From: JAYPHU01 sp038127535
GTDB taxonomy: Bacteria; Pseudomonadota; Alphaproteobacteria; Rhodospirillales; UBA2165
Direction of reading: 5' to 3'
NCBI GenBank assembly: GCA_038127535.1
Contig: JAYPHU010000010.1
Location: 1 to 64,000 of the forward strand
DNA: 64,000 nucleotides
Positions 19,386 to 27,827 of the stretch are shown in pieces. The position numbers and the translations under genes were made by a program. The notes below the pieces were generated by a model, which had not been told where the DNA came from, made no database searches, and saw only the letters and a list, made by a program, of their open reading frames with translations. How positions within the stretch are numbered: the first letter of the stretch is position 1; each line of letters starts with the position of its first letter.

Positions 19386-20447
19386 CTACTGCGCGCCGGT
19401 ATAGGCCCCATCGGTCCATTGGAAAAACCTTCTCAGTCCGTCCTGCAGACTGACCTGCGGGTCAAATCCAAGCTGACGTTTAGCCTTAAGAATGTCCGGG
19501 CTCCGCCGCATCGGCTCGTCCGCCGGATAACTGTCGGGATATTCAATAATGTTATAGTCCACATCTGTGGCAGCGGCGGCGCGAATTTGGTCAATCAATT
19601 CCAGCATAGATACCTCCGGGCTCGGATTCCCAATATTATAGGCTTCCCCGGGTACTCCCTTCAGAACTACCAACAAAAACCCGACGATCGCATCGGTAAT
19701 ATAGCAGAACGTGCGTGTCTGCGACCCGGTGCCGTAAACGTTCAGAGGCTGGCCCGCCTTTATCCGGCTCGCAAAATTAGGTAGAACGCGATAGTCCGAT
19801 TCCTGCATGCCGGGCCCATACACATTAAAGGGCCGGATAGTATTTGTGTGAGTCCCGTGCATAGTGTGAAAGATATAACAAAGCGTCTCGCCGACCCGTT
19901 TGCTCTCGTCGTAGCAGGCGCGGGGTCCCTGGCAGGACACATTGCCCCGGTAACTTTCGGACATGGGAACATGCTTGGGATCCGGGTCGCCATAAATTTC
20001 GCTCGAGGAAAAGAAGGTCAACCGTGCGCCCTTCGCTTCGGCAAGTTCCAGCATATTACGGGTGCCACTGACGGCGACCTCAAGCGTCTCCAATGGATAC
20101 TTCCGATAATAGAACGGGCTGGCGATACCCGCCGCATGAATGATGTAGTCTATCGGTCCATCGTGCGTAAACGGTTCAATAACATTGTGGTTGATGAACC
20201 GAGTGTGAGGCTGATCTTCGATCCTTGCCCCTTCATCGCCGACCGTGATCAGATTGTCGAGAACGATCAATTCAGCCGCTTCTTTCAGCACGTCTTCATT
20301 CAAACCGGCTAAAATGCTCATGAAGTAACGGCCCAGGAACCCCCGCCCCCCTGTGAGCAGAACTGTCTTGCCGCTAAACCCGTCGGCCTGGGGCCGCAGC
20401 CGATCGATTATTTCAGTCAGATCTTCCGCCAATAATGCCGCAGACAT
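19386..20447 (-). CDS. NAD-dependent sugar epimerase/decarboxylase (UXS-like)
   Basis: An extended SDR of about 353 residues with the NAD motif TGGRGFLGRYF, FFSSSEIYGDP, YDESKRVGE (YxxxK) and IRPFNVYGPGM. This closely follows UDP-glucuronate decarboxylase/UDP-xylose synthase proteins, which convert UDP-GlcA to UDP-xylose or a 4-keto-pentose; a dTDP-glucose dehydratase-type activity is possible. An in-frame TTG at 20453 overlaps the upstream stop, but the ATG at 20447 has GGAGG ten bases before it and is preferred. It lies directly after a C-methyltransferase, so a branched or methylated sugar is plausible. A 70-base gap without recognisable elements separates it from the WecA-like gene. Confidence 0.82.
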   Translation of the reverse strand: MSAALLAEDLTEIIDRLRPQADGFSGKTVLLTGGRGFLGRYFMSILAGLNEDVLKEAAELIVLDNLITVGDEGARIEDQPHTRFINHNVIEPFTHDGPIDYIIHAAGIASPFYYRKYPLETLEVAVSGTRNMLELAEAKGARLTFFSSSEIYGDPDPKHVPMSESYRGNVSCQGPRACYDESKRVGETLCYIFHTMHGTHTNTIRPFNVYGPGMQESDYRVLPNFASRIKAGQPLNVYGTGSQTRTFCYITDAIVGFLLVVLKGVPGEAYNIGNPSPEVSMLELIDQIRAAAATDVDYNIIEYPDSYPADEPMRRSPDILKAKRQLGFDPQVSLQDGLRRFFQWTDGAYTGAQ

Positions 20448-20449
20448 AC

Positions 20450-21691
20450 TCAAATGACCTCCAACGTCGGGAGCGGAACGATAAACCGTCCGCCAAACTC
20501 TCTAAATTTTTGATGGTTTTTCATAATCGGGTCGGCAAAGTTCCACGCCAATATGAGAACATAGTCCGGCTGCTCGGCATACAGATGGTCCGCGCTAACC
20601 ACCGGCACATGAAGACCTGGTGTGAAGAGCCCCTGTTTGAGAGGTGAATCGTCTACGATAAATTCTATCGTTTCCGGGCCGATATCGAAATGATGCATCA
20701 AGGTCGTGGCTTTGGCCGGCGCGCCGAACCCCACAACTCTCTTGCCCTCGGTCCGCAGTCGGGCGAGAAGGGCCCCCAGTTCATCCTTTAGTTTGTCGAT
20801 CTGGGCACCGTACCCCTTAAGCGTATTAGATTTATCGAGCCCCGCTTCTTCCTCCAGCCGGATCAGCTGCTCGACCGAGCCGTCCGAAGCATGAGGGCCA
20901 CCCGCAAGCTGCGCCATGCCGCGGAGACTACCGCCGTGACTGGATGTCCGTTGAACCGCGAACAGGTCCATCCCATGCTTTGAAAAAAATCGCTTCAAAG
21001 GGGTCACGGAATGATAGGCAAGGTGCTCGTGGTAAATCGTATCGAACAGAGTCTCCTGATAGACATCCAGCAGGTACGACACTTCGAAAACAAAGACGCC
21101 ATCCGGCTGCAGTAAATGATGAATGCCATCGGTGATACCGGCCAGGTCGTCGGCGTGGGCGAACATATTGTTCGCCGTCACTAAAGCAGCTCGCCCCTTC
21201 TGTGCAACAATTTTTTCGGCTAAGGACCGGTCAAAATAGACGGGCCAGGTCTCGATACCCTGTTCCGTGGCGGACTTTGCAATATCCACGGCGGGGTCAA
21301 TCCCGAGAACGGTCTGATTATTGAAAAACCGAAGCAGTATGCCGTCGTTTGAGCCAATATCCACCACCAGCGCGCCATCGGAGATATTAAACCGGCCCTG
21401 ACATTCCTGCGCATACTTCTGAAAATGGGCAACGAAGCTCGCCGACGTTCCGGAAACGTAGACGTATCTTTCGAACAGATACGCTGGATCAACCACATCG
21501 AGCAATTGAACGTGATGACAGGTTTCGCAGAAAAAGACATCGAGCGGAAAAGCCGGTTGATCTAAAACCAAGTCATCTGCCGGCACAAAATTATTGGCCG
21601 GCGGCGTCGGCGCCAGAGACAGCACTTGTATCAGCTCCGAGCTGTTGCACAGACGGCAATCAGTTCTTCGAAAACAAAGAGAATCGGTCAC
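20450..21691 (-). CDS. Sugar C-methyltransferase (TylC3/NovU-type, SAM-dependent)
   Basis: 413 residues in the three-part layout of nucleotide-sugar C-methyltransferases. An N-terminal zinc-binding domain has CRLCNSSELIQVLSLAPTPP and later FCETCHHVQL. A central SAM-binding Rossmann domain carries VVDIGSNDGILLRFF near residue 110. The C-terminal domain has KRVVGFGAPAKATTLMHHF and ends with an LILAWNF-type strand. Characterised relatives methylate C-3 or C-5 of 4-keto-6-deoxy sugars. The GTG start overlaps the upstream cupin stop (GTGA), which suggests coupling. With the UXS-like and cupin genes it forms a sugar-modification cassette. Confidence 0.85.
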   Translation of the reverse strand: MTDSLCFRRTDCRLCNSSELIQVLSLAPTPPANNFVPADDLVLDQPAFPLDVFFCETCHHVQLLDVVDPAYLFERYVYVSGTSASFVAHFQKYAQECQGRFNISDGALVVDIGSNDGILLRFFNNQTVLGIDPAVDIAKSATEQGIETWPVYFDRSLAEKIVAQKGRAALVTANNMFAHADDLAGITDGIHHLLQPDGVFVFEVSYLLDVYQETLFDTIYHEHLAYHSVTPLKRFFSKHGMDLFAVQRTSSHGGSLRGMAQLAGGPHASDGSVEQLIRLEEEAGLDKSNTLKGYGAQIDKLKDELGALLARLRTEGKRVVGFGAPAKATTLMHHFDIGPETIEFIVDDSPLKQGLFTPGLHVPVVSADHLYAEQPDYVLILAWNFADPIMKNHQKFREFGGRFIVPLPTLEVI

Positions 21692-22176
21692 TCGCCGGCG
21701 TCTTCGGGGGCCCAGGTGGTCAGGCCGTCGGTCGGCATCATCTGAATCCGGACGACATCCGCTTCATACGAAGCCTGATCACGGGGATTTCGGGATAAGG
21801 TAAGAAAGACCGTATCCACAGGAAATCTCATCCCGTGGTCAACCATCGGCGGGGTAAACACCATCTCCCCTTCCTTGACGGTGAGCAGCTCCGGCTCCTG
21901 GTCACTGCCGGTGGGACGATGGAAATACTCGATAAGGCCGGAAACCACATAGCAATAGTGCCAATCTGTTTTGTGATAGTGATTGGCCCGCAGGGTGCCC
22001 GCCTTGGACTCGATCATCACCGCGCTTTTCATAATTACATCCGCCAGCGGCTGAATTTTTCCGCGAACATCTTCAAACGGCTTTTCCAGCTTTACGACAC
22101 CGTGAGCGGGCCAGCGGGACATTTCCTCATCGGACAAGAGCTCCAGAACCGGAAATTTGGAAGATGAACTGGTCAT
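21688..22176 (-). CDS. Cupin-domain protein, sugar epimerase/isomerase-like
   Basis: A small 162-residue single cupin. The first cupin motif is represented by LRANHYHKTDWHYCYVVSG near residue 63 and the second by PPMVDHGMRFP near residue 110, giving a cluster of potential metal-ligand histidines. It resembles the RmlC-like cupins found beside sugar methyltransferases, some of which epimerise 4-keto sugars and some of which have no known role. It overlaps the C-methyltransferase gene by four bases, so a common substrate is likely. The reaction is not assigned. Confidence 0.7.
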   Translation of the reverse strand: MTSSSSKFPVLELLSDEEMSRWPAHGVVKLEKPFEDVRGKIQPLADVIMKSAVMIESKAGTLRANHYHKTDWHYCYVVSGLIEYFHRPTGSDQEPELLTVKEGEMVFTPPMVDHGMRFPVDTVFLTLSRNPRDQASYEADVVRIQMMPTDGLTTWAPEDAGE

Positions 22177-22191
22177 GGGAAATACCCGTCA

Positions 22192-22926
22192 CTAACGGAA
22201 CAGATTGTAACGAAGGATACAATAGATGGCACTAACACCGTCTTTCCATCCGATTTTTTTACCTTCGTTATAAGTCCGGCCGGAATACCCGATTCCCACT
22301 TCATAGATCCTGGGTTTAGGATCGACCTTACTGATTTTGGCAGTTATCTCGGGCTCGAAGCCGAAGCGATTCTCTCGCAACTCAATTCTATCTAGAAGCT
22401 CTCGCGTCAAAACTTTGTAGCAAGTTTCCATGTCTGTCAGCGTCAAGTTCGTGAACATATTGGACAAGAACGTCAGGAATCGGTTCCCCACCGCATGCCA
22501 AAAATAAAGCACCCGGTGCACGTCTCCTCCCACAAATCTGGACCCGAATACAGCTTCAGCTCGGCCATCCAAGATAGGGGCCAGCAACTTAGGATACTCA
22601 TCGGGGCTATATTCCAAGTCCGCATCCTGGATTAAAACAATATCTCCGGTACTGATTTCGAATCCTTTACGCACGGCCGCGCCCTTGCCCATATTCACAG
22701 GATGCTGGTCTGCGACGATACGGTGATCGTTGGCCGCCAATCTCTCTATAATTTCGACGGATTTATCGGATGACGCATCATCAACAATCACCAGTTCGAG
22801 ACTAAGGTTAGACGTATCGGCGCTCAGAACCCGCTCAATGGCCACGGCCAATGTCTGCTCTTCATTGTAACAGGGCATTACCACAGAGAGCTTGTTAAAC
22901 GTGGTTTCAGAAGTGCTGGTGTTCAT
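22192..22926 (-). CDS. Glycosyltransferase family 2, polyprenyl-phosphate mannosyltransferase-like
   Basis: A 244-residue GT-A enzyme of the DPM1/GT2 type. It shows VVMPCYNEEQTL, the VDDASSDKS nucleotide-binding motif, the DAD metal motif in IQDADLEYSPDEYP and GSRFVGGD. No C-terminal membrane segment is present. Such enzymes commonly charge polyprenyl phosphate with a single sugar, which GT-C enzymes then use in the periplasm; the GT-C-like membrane protein at 24889-26805 would be a logical partner. Confidence 0.87.
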   Translation of the reverse strand: MNTSTSETTFNKLSVVMPCYNEEQTLAVAIERVLSADTSNLSLELVIVDDASSDKSVEIIERLAANDHRIVADQHPVNMGKGAAVRKGFEISTGDIVLIQDADLEYSPDEYPKLLAPILDGRAEAVFGSRFVGGDVHRVLYFWHAVGNRFLTFLSNMFTNLTLTDMETCYKVLTRELLDRIELRENRFGFEPEITAKISKVDPKPRIYEVGIGYSGRTYNEGKKIGWKDGVSAIYCILRYNLFR

Positions 22927-22957
22927 GGAATTCGCTCGTTCCGCTGACGTCTATATT

Positions 22958-24679
22958 CTACGGTCTTATCTTGGAGTCCACGAGTTGCTTCAGCGCTGAA
23001 TTTGTCAGCCTGGACTGCTGAATTGTTTTCTCATTGCCAAGTTTTCGATTTTCAACATTGGTAACAGGCGCTTCGTCTCCTTGGGACAAGAGCCGATTGA
23101 AGTCAAAATCATTCGGCACGCTGTGTAGTTCGAAATCGGATTTCTTCAATGACCAGTACTTAATTCCAATATTGGTCCATACATAGACCCAATAATTGAA
23201 ATTGATATCAAGATTGTATCCAAGCCGGGCCGCACGTTTGGCCAGTAGAACCGCTTTTAACACAGCCAAAATATTTGCCGGCCGCTTCAGCAAAAAGATC
23301 ATTCGCAGGAACATCATCTTGCGGCTTTCAGCGTTGCCCAATTGAAGCTTTAAATATTCAAGCGGAGATCCGTACCCCACCCCGTCAATAGGTACGAACA
23401 GTTTACTTTCCACAATTCGGTCCACGTGGTTTTTAAATCTTGCCAGTTGGAATTCCGCGTCCGTGTATTTGCGGATAAAGTCGATAAATCCGTCGGCCAA
23501 CGCCTCGGAACCCTGCAGGTACCTGACATTAGTCGTTATTTTCCGCCGGACCGTCGCGCTTTCATCATCCGACACGAGACGATCCGTCCGCTTCATCCTC
23601 GCGTAAAGCGGTGTACCCGGCAGCGCCATCAAAAAGGATGGATCGCCGCCAATCGTCCCGGTATCCCGCATAAAATCTAATGTTTCATCAAAAACAGTGG
23701 CTGTATCCGAGTCAAATCCGAAAATGAAACCCGGTGCGATGATGAATCCGTAAGACTGAATTGTCATTACAGCCGTCTCTAAATCCTTCGTGTTTTGAAC
23801 CTTTGCAGTTTCTAATAAGGAGTTCTGATTGACGGACTCAAGGCCAATGAAGACGATCGAAAACCCGGCGCGCCTCATTTTGTCCATAAGGTCCGGGAAC
23901 TTGTACAGGTTGATCGTCAGCCAGGTGAATATGGAAATCTTGGCGTTGACTCTTGTCCTCCATTCAAGAATGGCATCCACGCACTTGCGGGCCCATGCGG
24001 TGTCTCCAATGAAGTTGTCGCAGGCAAATTGGAACTGAGTAATCCCCAGCCGGAAATACTCGTCCAACTCCGCCACGATGATTTCCGGATTCTTATTATT
24101 GGCACGGTTATTTCCCGGTAATACCCGAATATCGCAAAACTCACACAGGAAAGGGCAGCCCCGAGACACCTCGACTACGGCACCGTAATATGTCGGAGCC
24201 TGAGACCGGTATAAACTAAAGTCTACCGACTTCACTTTATCCATCGGATACCGCTCAGCGCGGATAATCTTTTCGATCTTGTCCCGTTCGCCAAGGGCAA
24301 TTTTGTTCAAAAAATCTGGGAACGTTTGTTCCCCGTCGAGAATGAACAAATAGTCGAAAAACTCCAAATTGGATAGCTTGCCCTCTTGCTCCATGGACCA
24401 AGTAATCGGACCGCCCAACACGAAAATTGCATTTGGATACTTTTGTTTCAGCAGATCAAAAACCGGTCTAATCGACTCGATATCCTGATTGATCCCCGAA
24501 AAAGCAAAGATGTCTGCCGCCCCGATCTCATCCGGGTTGCTTATACAGCAATCATAGACCGTCATATCCCATTCGTCGGGCACATAGGAGGCAAGTGTAT
24601 AGGCCCACAGGGGACTAAAAAGTGTCCCGTAGTTTTGGTCGTAGTGAATATTTGGGGCGTGGATGAATGAAAGTTTCAT
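22958..24679 (-). CDS. Radical SAM protein with N-terminal B12-binding-like domain
   Basis: A 573-residue protein. Residues 1-150 resemble the cobalamin-binding-like Rossmann domain of B12-radical SAM proteins (for example AIFVLGGPITWS), but no DxHxxG cobalamin-ligand motif is seen. The radical SAM cluster motif is GCPFLCEFC near residue 175, followed by the GFDSD and ALPGTPL elements of this class. The C-terminal extension (DUF4070-like position) has no recognised motif. Members are often methyltransferases or perform unactivated C-H chemistry; the substrate could be a sugar, lipid carrier or phosphonate. The ATG at 24679 is preferred over one eight codons upstream. It sits 31 bases before the GT2 gene in the same transcription unit. 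Confidence 0.82.
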   Translation of the reverse strand: MKLSFIHAPNIHYDQNYGTLFSPLWAYTLASYVPDEWDMTVYDCCISNPDEIGAADIFAFSGINQDIESIRPVFDLLKQKYPNAIFVLGGPITWSMEQEGKLSNLEFFDYLFILDGEQTFPDFLNKIALGERDKIEKIIRAERYPMDKVKSVDFSLYRSQAPTYYGAVVEVSRGCPFLCEFCDIRVLPGNNRANNKNPEIIVAELDEYFRLGITQFQFACDNFIGDTAWARKCVDAILEWRTRVNAKISIFTWLTINLYKFPDLMDKMRRAGFSIVFIGLESVNQNSLLETAKVQNTKDLETAVMTIQSYGFIIAPGFIFGFDSDTATVFDETLDFMRDTGTIGGDPSFLMALPGTPLYARMKRTDRLVSDDESATVRRKITTNVRYLQGSEALADGFIDFIRKYTDAEFQLARFKNHVDRIVESKLFVPIDGVGYGSPLEYLKLQLGNAESRKMMFLRMIFLLKRPANILAVLKAVLLAKRAARLGYNLDINFNYWVYVWTNIGIKYWSLKKSDFELHSVPNDFDFNRLLSQGDEAPVTNVENRKLGNEKTIQQSRLTNSALKQLVDSKIRP

Positions 24680-24888
24680 TGTCGAGCGCAAATCTAACAG
24701 CAATCGATTTAAACAGTTGTGTTCAGGCTAAGTCACAAGAATAACTATCTTCTGATCAAATACCGCTGACAAACAGACATCGGATAAACACTAACATGCC
24801 ATCATACTTTGTCTTCTCCAACCAGGAAACTTGTGATGTTCGTCTCTCACAAACATCAGAGTATGACGGTTCCTTCTGCCGATCATCG
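24680..24888. other. 209-base intergenic gap inside the polysaccharide locus
   Basis: This is the largest gap in the locus, AT-rich, between the GT-C-like gene and the radical SAM gene (both minus strand). A short inverted repeat GATGTT/AACATC at about 24835-24859 is not followed by a T-run. A promoter for the genes from 24679 downward is plausible from the spacing, but I could not assign boxes. No coding potential or RNA gene was recognised. Confidence 0.4.
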
Positions 24889-26805
24889 TCAGAGTTTGCA
24901 ACTTTTCGTCTGAAGTTCGTAGACAGCTATAATTTGCGATACTTCACTTACCGTAGACAGGGTGCGCGACAAAAAACCCCGAGCTTCTAACTCAACAACT
25001 TTCTTCGCACACCCCATCTGAACCAACGACCGCCACTGTTGGCTGCCTGTTGTTTGGTCCGTACTTACTTCCGAAACAAGTAAGTGTGTTATTCCTTCTC
25101 TGGCCAGCCGGTTATACAGTTTAGACGGATTAGAAACCCCCGGGCGCACATCTATTTTCGCTTCTTGCACGAAATGTCCGTAGTAGAACGGAATCTGCAA
25201 ATAGTAGTTCAAATTCCGGAATTCGGTATACAGCTTCGAAGACGGCGACAGATTTTGATTGGCCCACTTAATTGCCCCGTAACCGGATAGGGTTCGATCT
25301 AGATAAGCATCTTTCGATTCGGACGAAAGTTGGTACGCCACCGCGTTGATCGAAAACAAACCAAGCGCGCCCGACTGTATACCCAATACGGCGACAAAGA
25401 CGCTGACCAACAGCCGTTTTGCAAATGGCCGCGACGCCCAATGAACCGCCGCAATCGAAAACAGAGCTAAAGCGACGGGATACAACGGCAGGAAATGACG
25501 AACCCGTTGTGAGGGCCCAAGGAAAAACCAAAGAATGTAGAGCGAAAGTAGAAACCAGCCGACAGGCAACAGCGAGGAAGAGCCTATCTTGTCTCTGAAC
25601 TTCCACAAACCAGCGATCGTCAGCGGCAACAGCAAAACCAACAATGGCCCAAAACCAACGCGTCCCGATTCCAAAATCCGTAAACCGGCAAATGTCGCCA
25701 GGAACGGATAAGAAATCAGTCCCATCAGTGTCCGGGGAATTTCTTTTTCTTCGGTGGCGAGATACTTGGACAATGCTATGTGATGATTCATGTCCCAGAT
25801 AGCGCTGTCAGGCATTCCAAGAACCGCAAACAGTGTGGGGAAGAATGGATCGCCGCTGTTAAGCCAGTTCCAAAAATACCACTGCCCGCCGGCCAATAGA
25901 GCAACAAAACAAAATAGCCCCGCCAGCAGTACTATTTCTTTTGTCTCACATCGCTTCAAAGCGACCGCGCCAAAGGAAACGAAAATTGCCGTCATATAGA
26001 CCAGCCCGGAATATTTGGATCCGGCAAAAAATCCACAAGCCATTGCCGCGACGATTAGGAAGGATCGTTGCTGGTTCTCAGTGAATCTTGCCAGACAGAT
26101 CACAGCCAGTAGAACAAACATTGCTGAGCGGGATTCAATGTGACCGCTGCCGCTGCTGTAAATAAAGGCTGGAACGGAGGCAAATGCCAAAACTATGGCT
26201 AGGCTCCAGTTTCGTGAAAGGTGGGGCCGAATAAACTGATAAAACAGAGCCAGCGCACCCCAGGCCGACATTGATACCCAGATGGTTAGAGCCTCTTCGC
26301 CACCAAGCGCGTATGCGGCAAGGTAGGTCATGTGGGTCATCAGTGGAATGGCACCATCCATCGCTCTCGGGATGAATTCCACTACGCCCCGTTCCGCAAA
26401 GTGTTTCGGAATATCAAAATGATACGCAAGCGAGTCTGCATCTGAGGGCGGCGCCAGCCCCTCAATACCATCGAGGACTGCGAGCGCAACGAACGCCATA
26501 ACCAGAATCCAAGTTATAGCATTAGCGGGTTCTGGCGACGTTGCAGTGACATGTGCGTGACGCCAAATGAAATAGACGCCCGGGCTGCCGACAACCATTA
26601 GAATTGACAAGGACGCCGGACCGATACCGCTAAAAACTCCGAGAAAGAATAGTGCCCAGCCCAATACGCCAAACCCGATGGCAAACGACCAGGACGCATA
26701 TTCCTGCCGGGTTAGCCGGTCCGTCACCCTAACCAACTTGAGCACAGCGGCGCCAAAGCCGATACAAGCAATGGCCTGCCAGATTGTCACCGCAAAGCCT
26801 GTCAT
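24889..26805 (-). CDS. Polytopic membrane protein, probable GT-C glycosyltransferase
   Basis: About 638 residues with roughly 12-14 hydrophobic segments and a hydrophilic C-terminal domain of about 130 residues. An acidic/histidine loop after the third or fourth segment (PPSDADSLAYHFDIPKHF) resembles the first periplasmic loop of GT-C (ArnT/PMT-like) enzymes, and the C-terminal region has YGAIKWANQNL. GT-C enzymes use polyprenyl-phosphate sugars in the periplasm. The ATG at 26805 overlaps the upstream GT2 stop (ATGA), so it is preferred over an upstream start inside that gene. Alternative: a Wzy-like polymerase. The family was not recognised precisely. Confidence 0.6.
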   Translation of the reverse strand: MTGFAVTIWQAIACIGFGAAVLKLVRVTDRLTRQEYASWSFAIGFGVLGWALFFLGVFSGIGPASLSILMVVGSPGVYFIWRHAHVTATSPEPANAITWILVMAFVALAVLDGIEGLAPPSDADSLAYHFDIPKHFAERGVVEFIPRAMDGAIPLMTHMTYLAAYALGGEEALTIWVSMSAWGALALFYQFIRPHLSRNWSLAIVLAFASVPAFIYSSGSGHIESRSAMFVLLAVICLARFTENQQRSFLIVAAMACGFFAGSKYSGLVYMTAIFVSFGAVALKRCETKEIVLLAGLFCFVALLAGGQWYFWNWLNSGDPFFPTLFAVLGMPDSAIWDMNHHIALSKYLATEEKEIPRTLMGLISYPFLATFAGLRILESGRVGFGPLLVLLLPLTIAGLWKFRDKIGSSSLLPVGWFLLSLYILWFFLGPSQRVRHFLPLYPVALALFSIAAVHWASRPFAKRLLVSVFVAVLGIQSGALGLFSINAVAYQLSSESKDAYLDRTLSGYGAIKWANQNLSPSSKLYTEFRNLNYYLQIPFYYGHFVQEAKIDVRPGVSNPSKLYNRLAREGITHLLVSEVSTDQTTGSQQWRSLVQMGCAKKVVELEARGFLSRTLSTVSEVSQIIAVYELQTKSCKL

Positions 26806-27827
26806 ATTAGCCCCAACCGGCGAAGAACCGGTTCGACCAACCACGAAAATTGTTGCAGATAGCCTGCCAGGACAGCGATCACCCATATCGAAAGGCCAAG
26901 ATTGACGGCCAACTGCCAGCGAGAAGTATCCGCAGGTCCATTGCGGTCCAACTCGTCAGAAATGGCTTCGATCAGGTTGAGTGGAAGCAGCAAGATGGTC
27001 GTCGCCGCAGAAACGATATGGCGCTTGGCCAGATGAACGGATAGGGCTTCCCAATGCAACGCCAATACCCGGAATCCCAAACTGCCGATCGCCGAACCTG
27101 GATGACGTCGAAGTCCGGAGAAGTGCCGAATTGCAATTCGCAATGTGTGGCGTAAGCGGGACCTTGTTTGGCTGGTGATGCTGCCCTCGGTGATGTGGTA
27201 GCGGGTCAGCGGTTGATCAAACACGAGGCACCGCGGTCCAAACCGGTCAATGAGTCTCAGCCAAAGATCAAAATCCTGACCGATCCGCAAATCCGTATCG
27301 AAGCCGCCAGCGTCAACGATTGCATACCGACGAACAACCACCGAACTGGTGGAAATAAATCCTCGTTTGTAGAAACCATGAAACAACATAGACCTGGAAG
27401 ATTGATACCGTTTCGCAATATCCAGATAGGTTTCTTCCCCGTTTCTCTCAATCCATCCATTGTGCGCTATCAGTACCAGGTCGTTGCGATTAATCTGCTC
27501 CATGGAACGTTCAAGCTTCTCTGGAAACCACTCGTCGTCGGCATCTAGAAACGCCACGTATTCGCTCTCGGCAAATTTCAACGCTTTGTTCCTGGCGGCG
27601 CCGGCGCCTAGATTCTCCTGCTGGCTGATCCGAAAATCTATTGATCCGCAAAGAGCCCGGCAGGCCTCGGCCGTTTCAAAGGTGCCATCATCGGAACCAT
27701 CGTCAACGACAATGATCTGAGATGGCGGCAGCGTCTGTTTTGCCGCGCTGGCAATGGCTCGGGTGATGGTGGCCGCCGATCGGTACGCCGGAATTACCAC
27801 GCTGATGGAGCTCAACTGGCCGGACAT
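26802..27827 (-). CDS. Glycosyltransferase family 2
   Basis: A 341-residue GT-A enzyme with VVIPAYRSAATI, VVDDGSDDGTFE, the DADDEW metal motif near residue 97 and a QDFDLWLRL acceptor-side motif near residue 185. A C-terminal hydrophobic segment (about residues 300-325) may anchor it to the inner membrane. It probably adds one sugar of the repeat unit. It overlaps the GT-C-like gene by four bases and the heparinase-family gene by 16 bases. Donor and acceptor are unknown. Confidence 0.88.
   Translation of the reverse strand: MSGQLSSISVVIPAYRSAATITRAIASAAKQTLPPSQIIVVDDGSDDGTFETAEACRALCGSIDFRISQQENLGAGAARNKALKFAESEYVAFLDADDEWFPEKLERSMEQINRNDLVLIAHNGWIERNGEETYLDIAKRYQSSRSMLFHGFYKRGFISTSSVVVRRYAIVDAGGFDTDLRIGQDFDLWLRLIDRFGPRCLVFDQPLTRYHITEGSITSQTRSRLRHTLRIAIRHFSGLRRHPGSAIGSLGFRVLALHWEALSVHLAKRHIVSAATTILLLPLNLIEAISDELDRNGPADTSRWQLAVNLGLSIWVIAVLAGYLQQFSWLVEPVLRRLGLI

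Noticed and set aside
24835..24859. Intrinsic terminator in the 24.7-24.9 kb gap
   Set aside because: The GATGTT/AACATC repeat has a long loop, low GC and no T-run on either strand.
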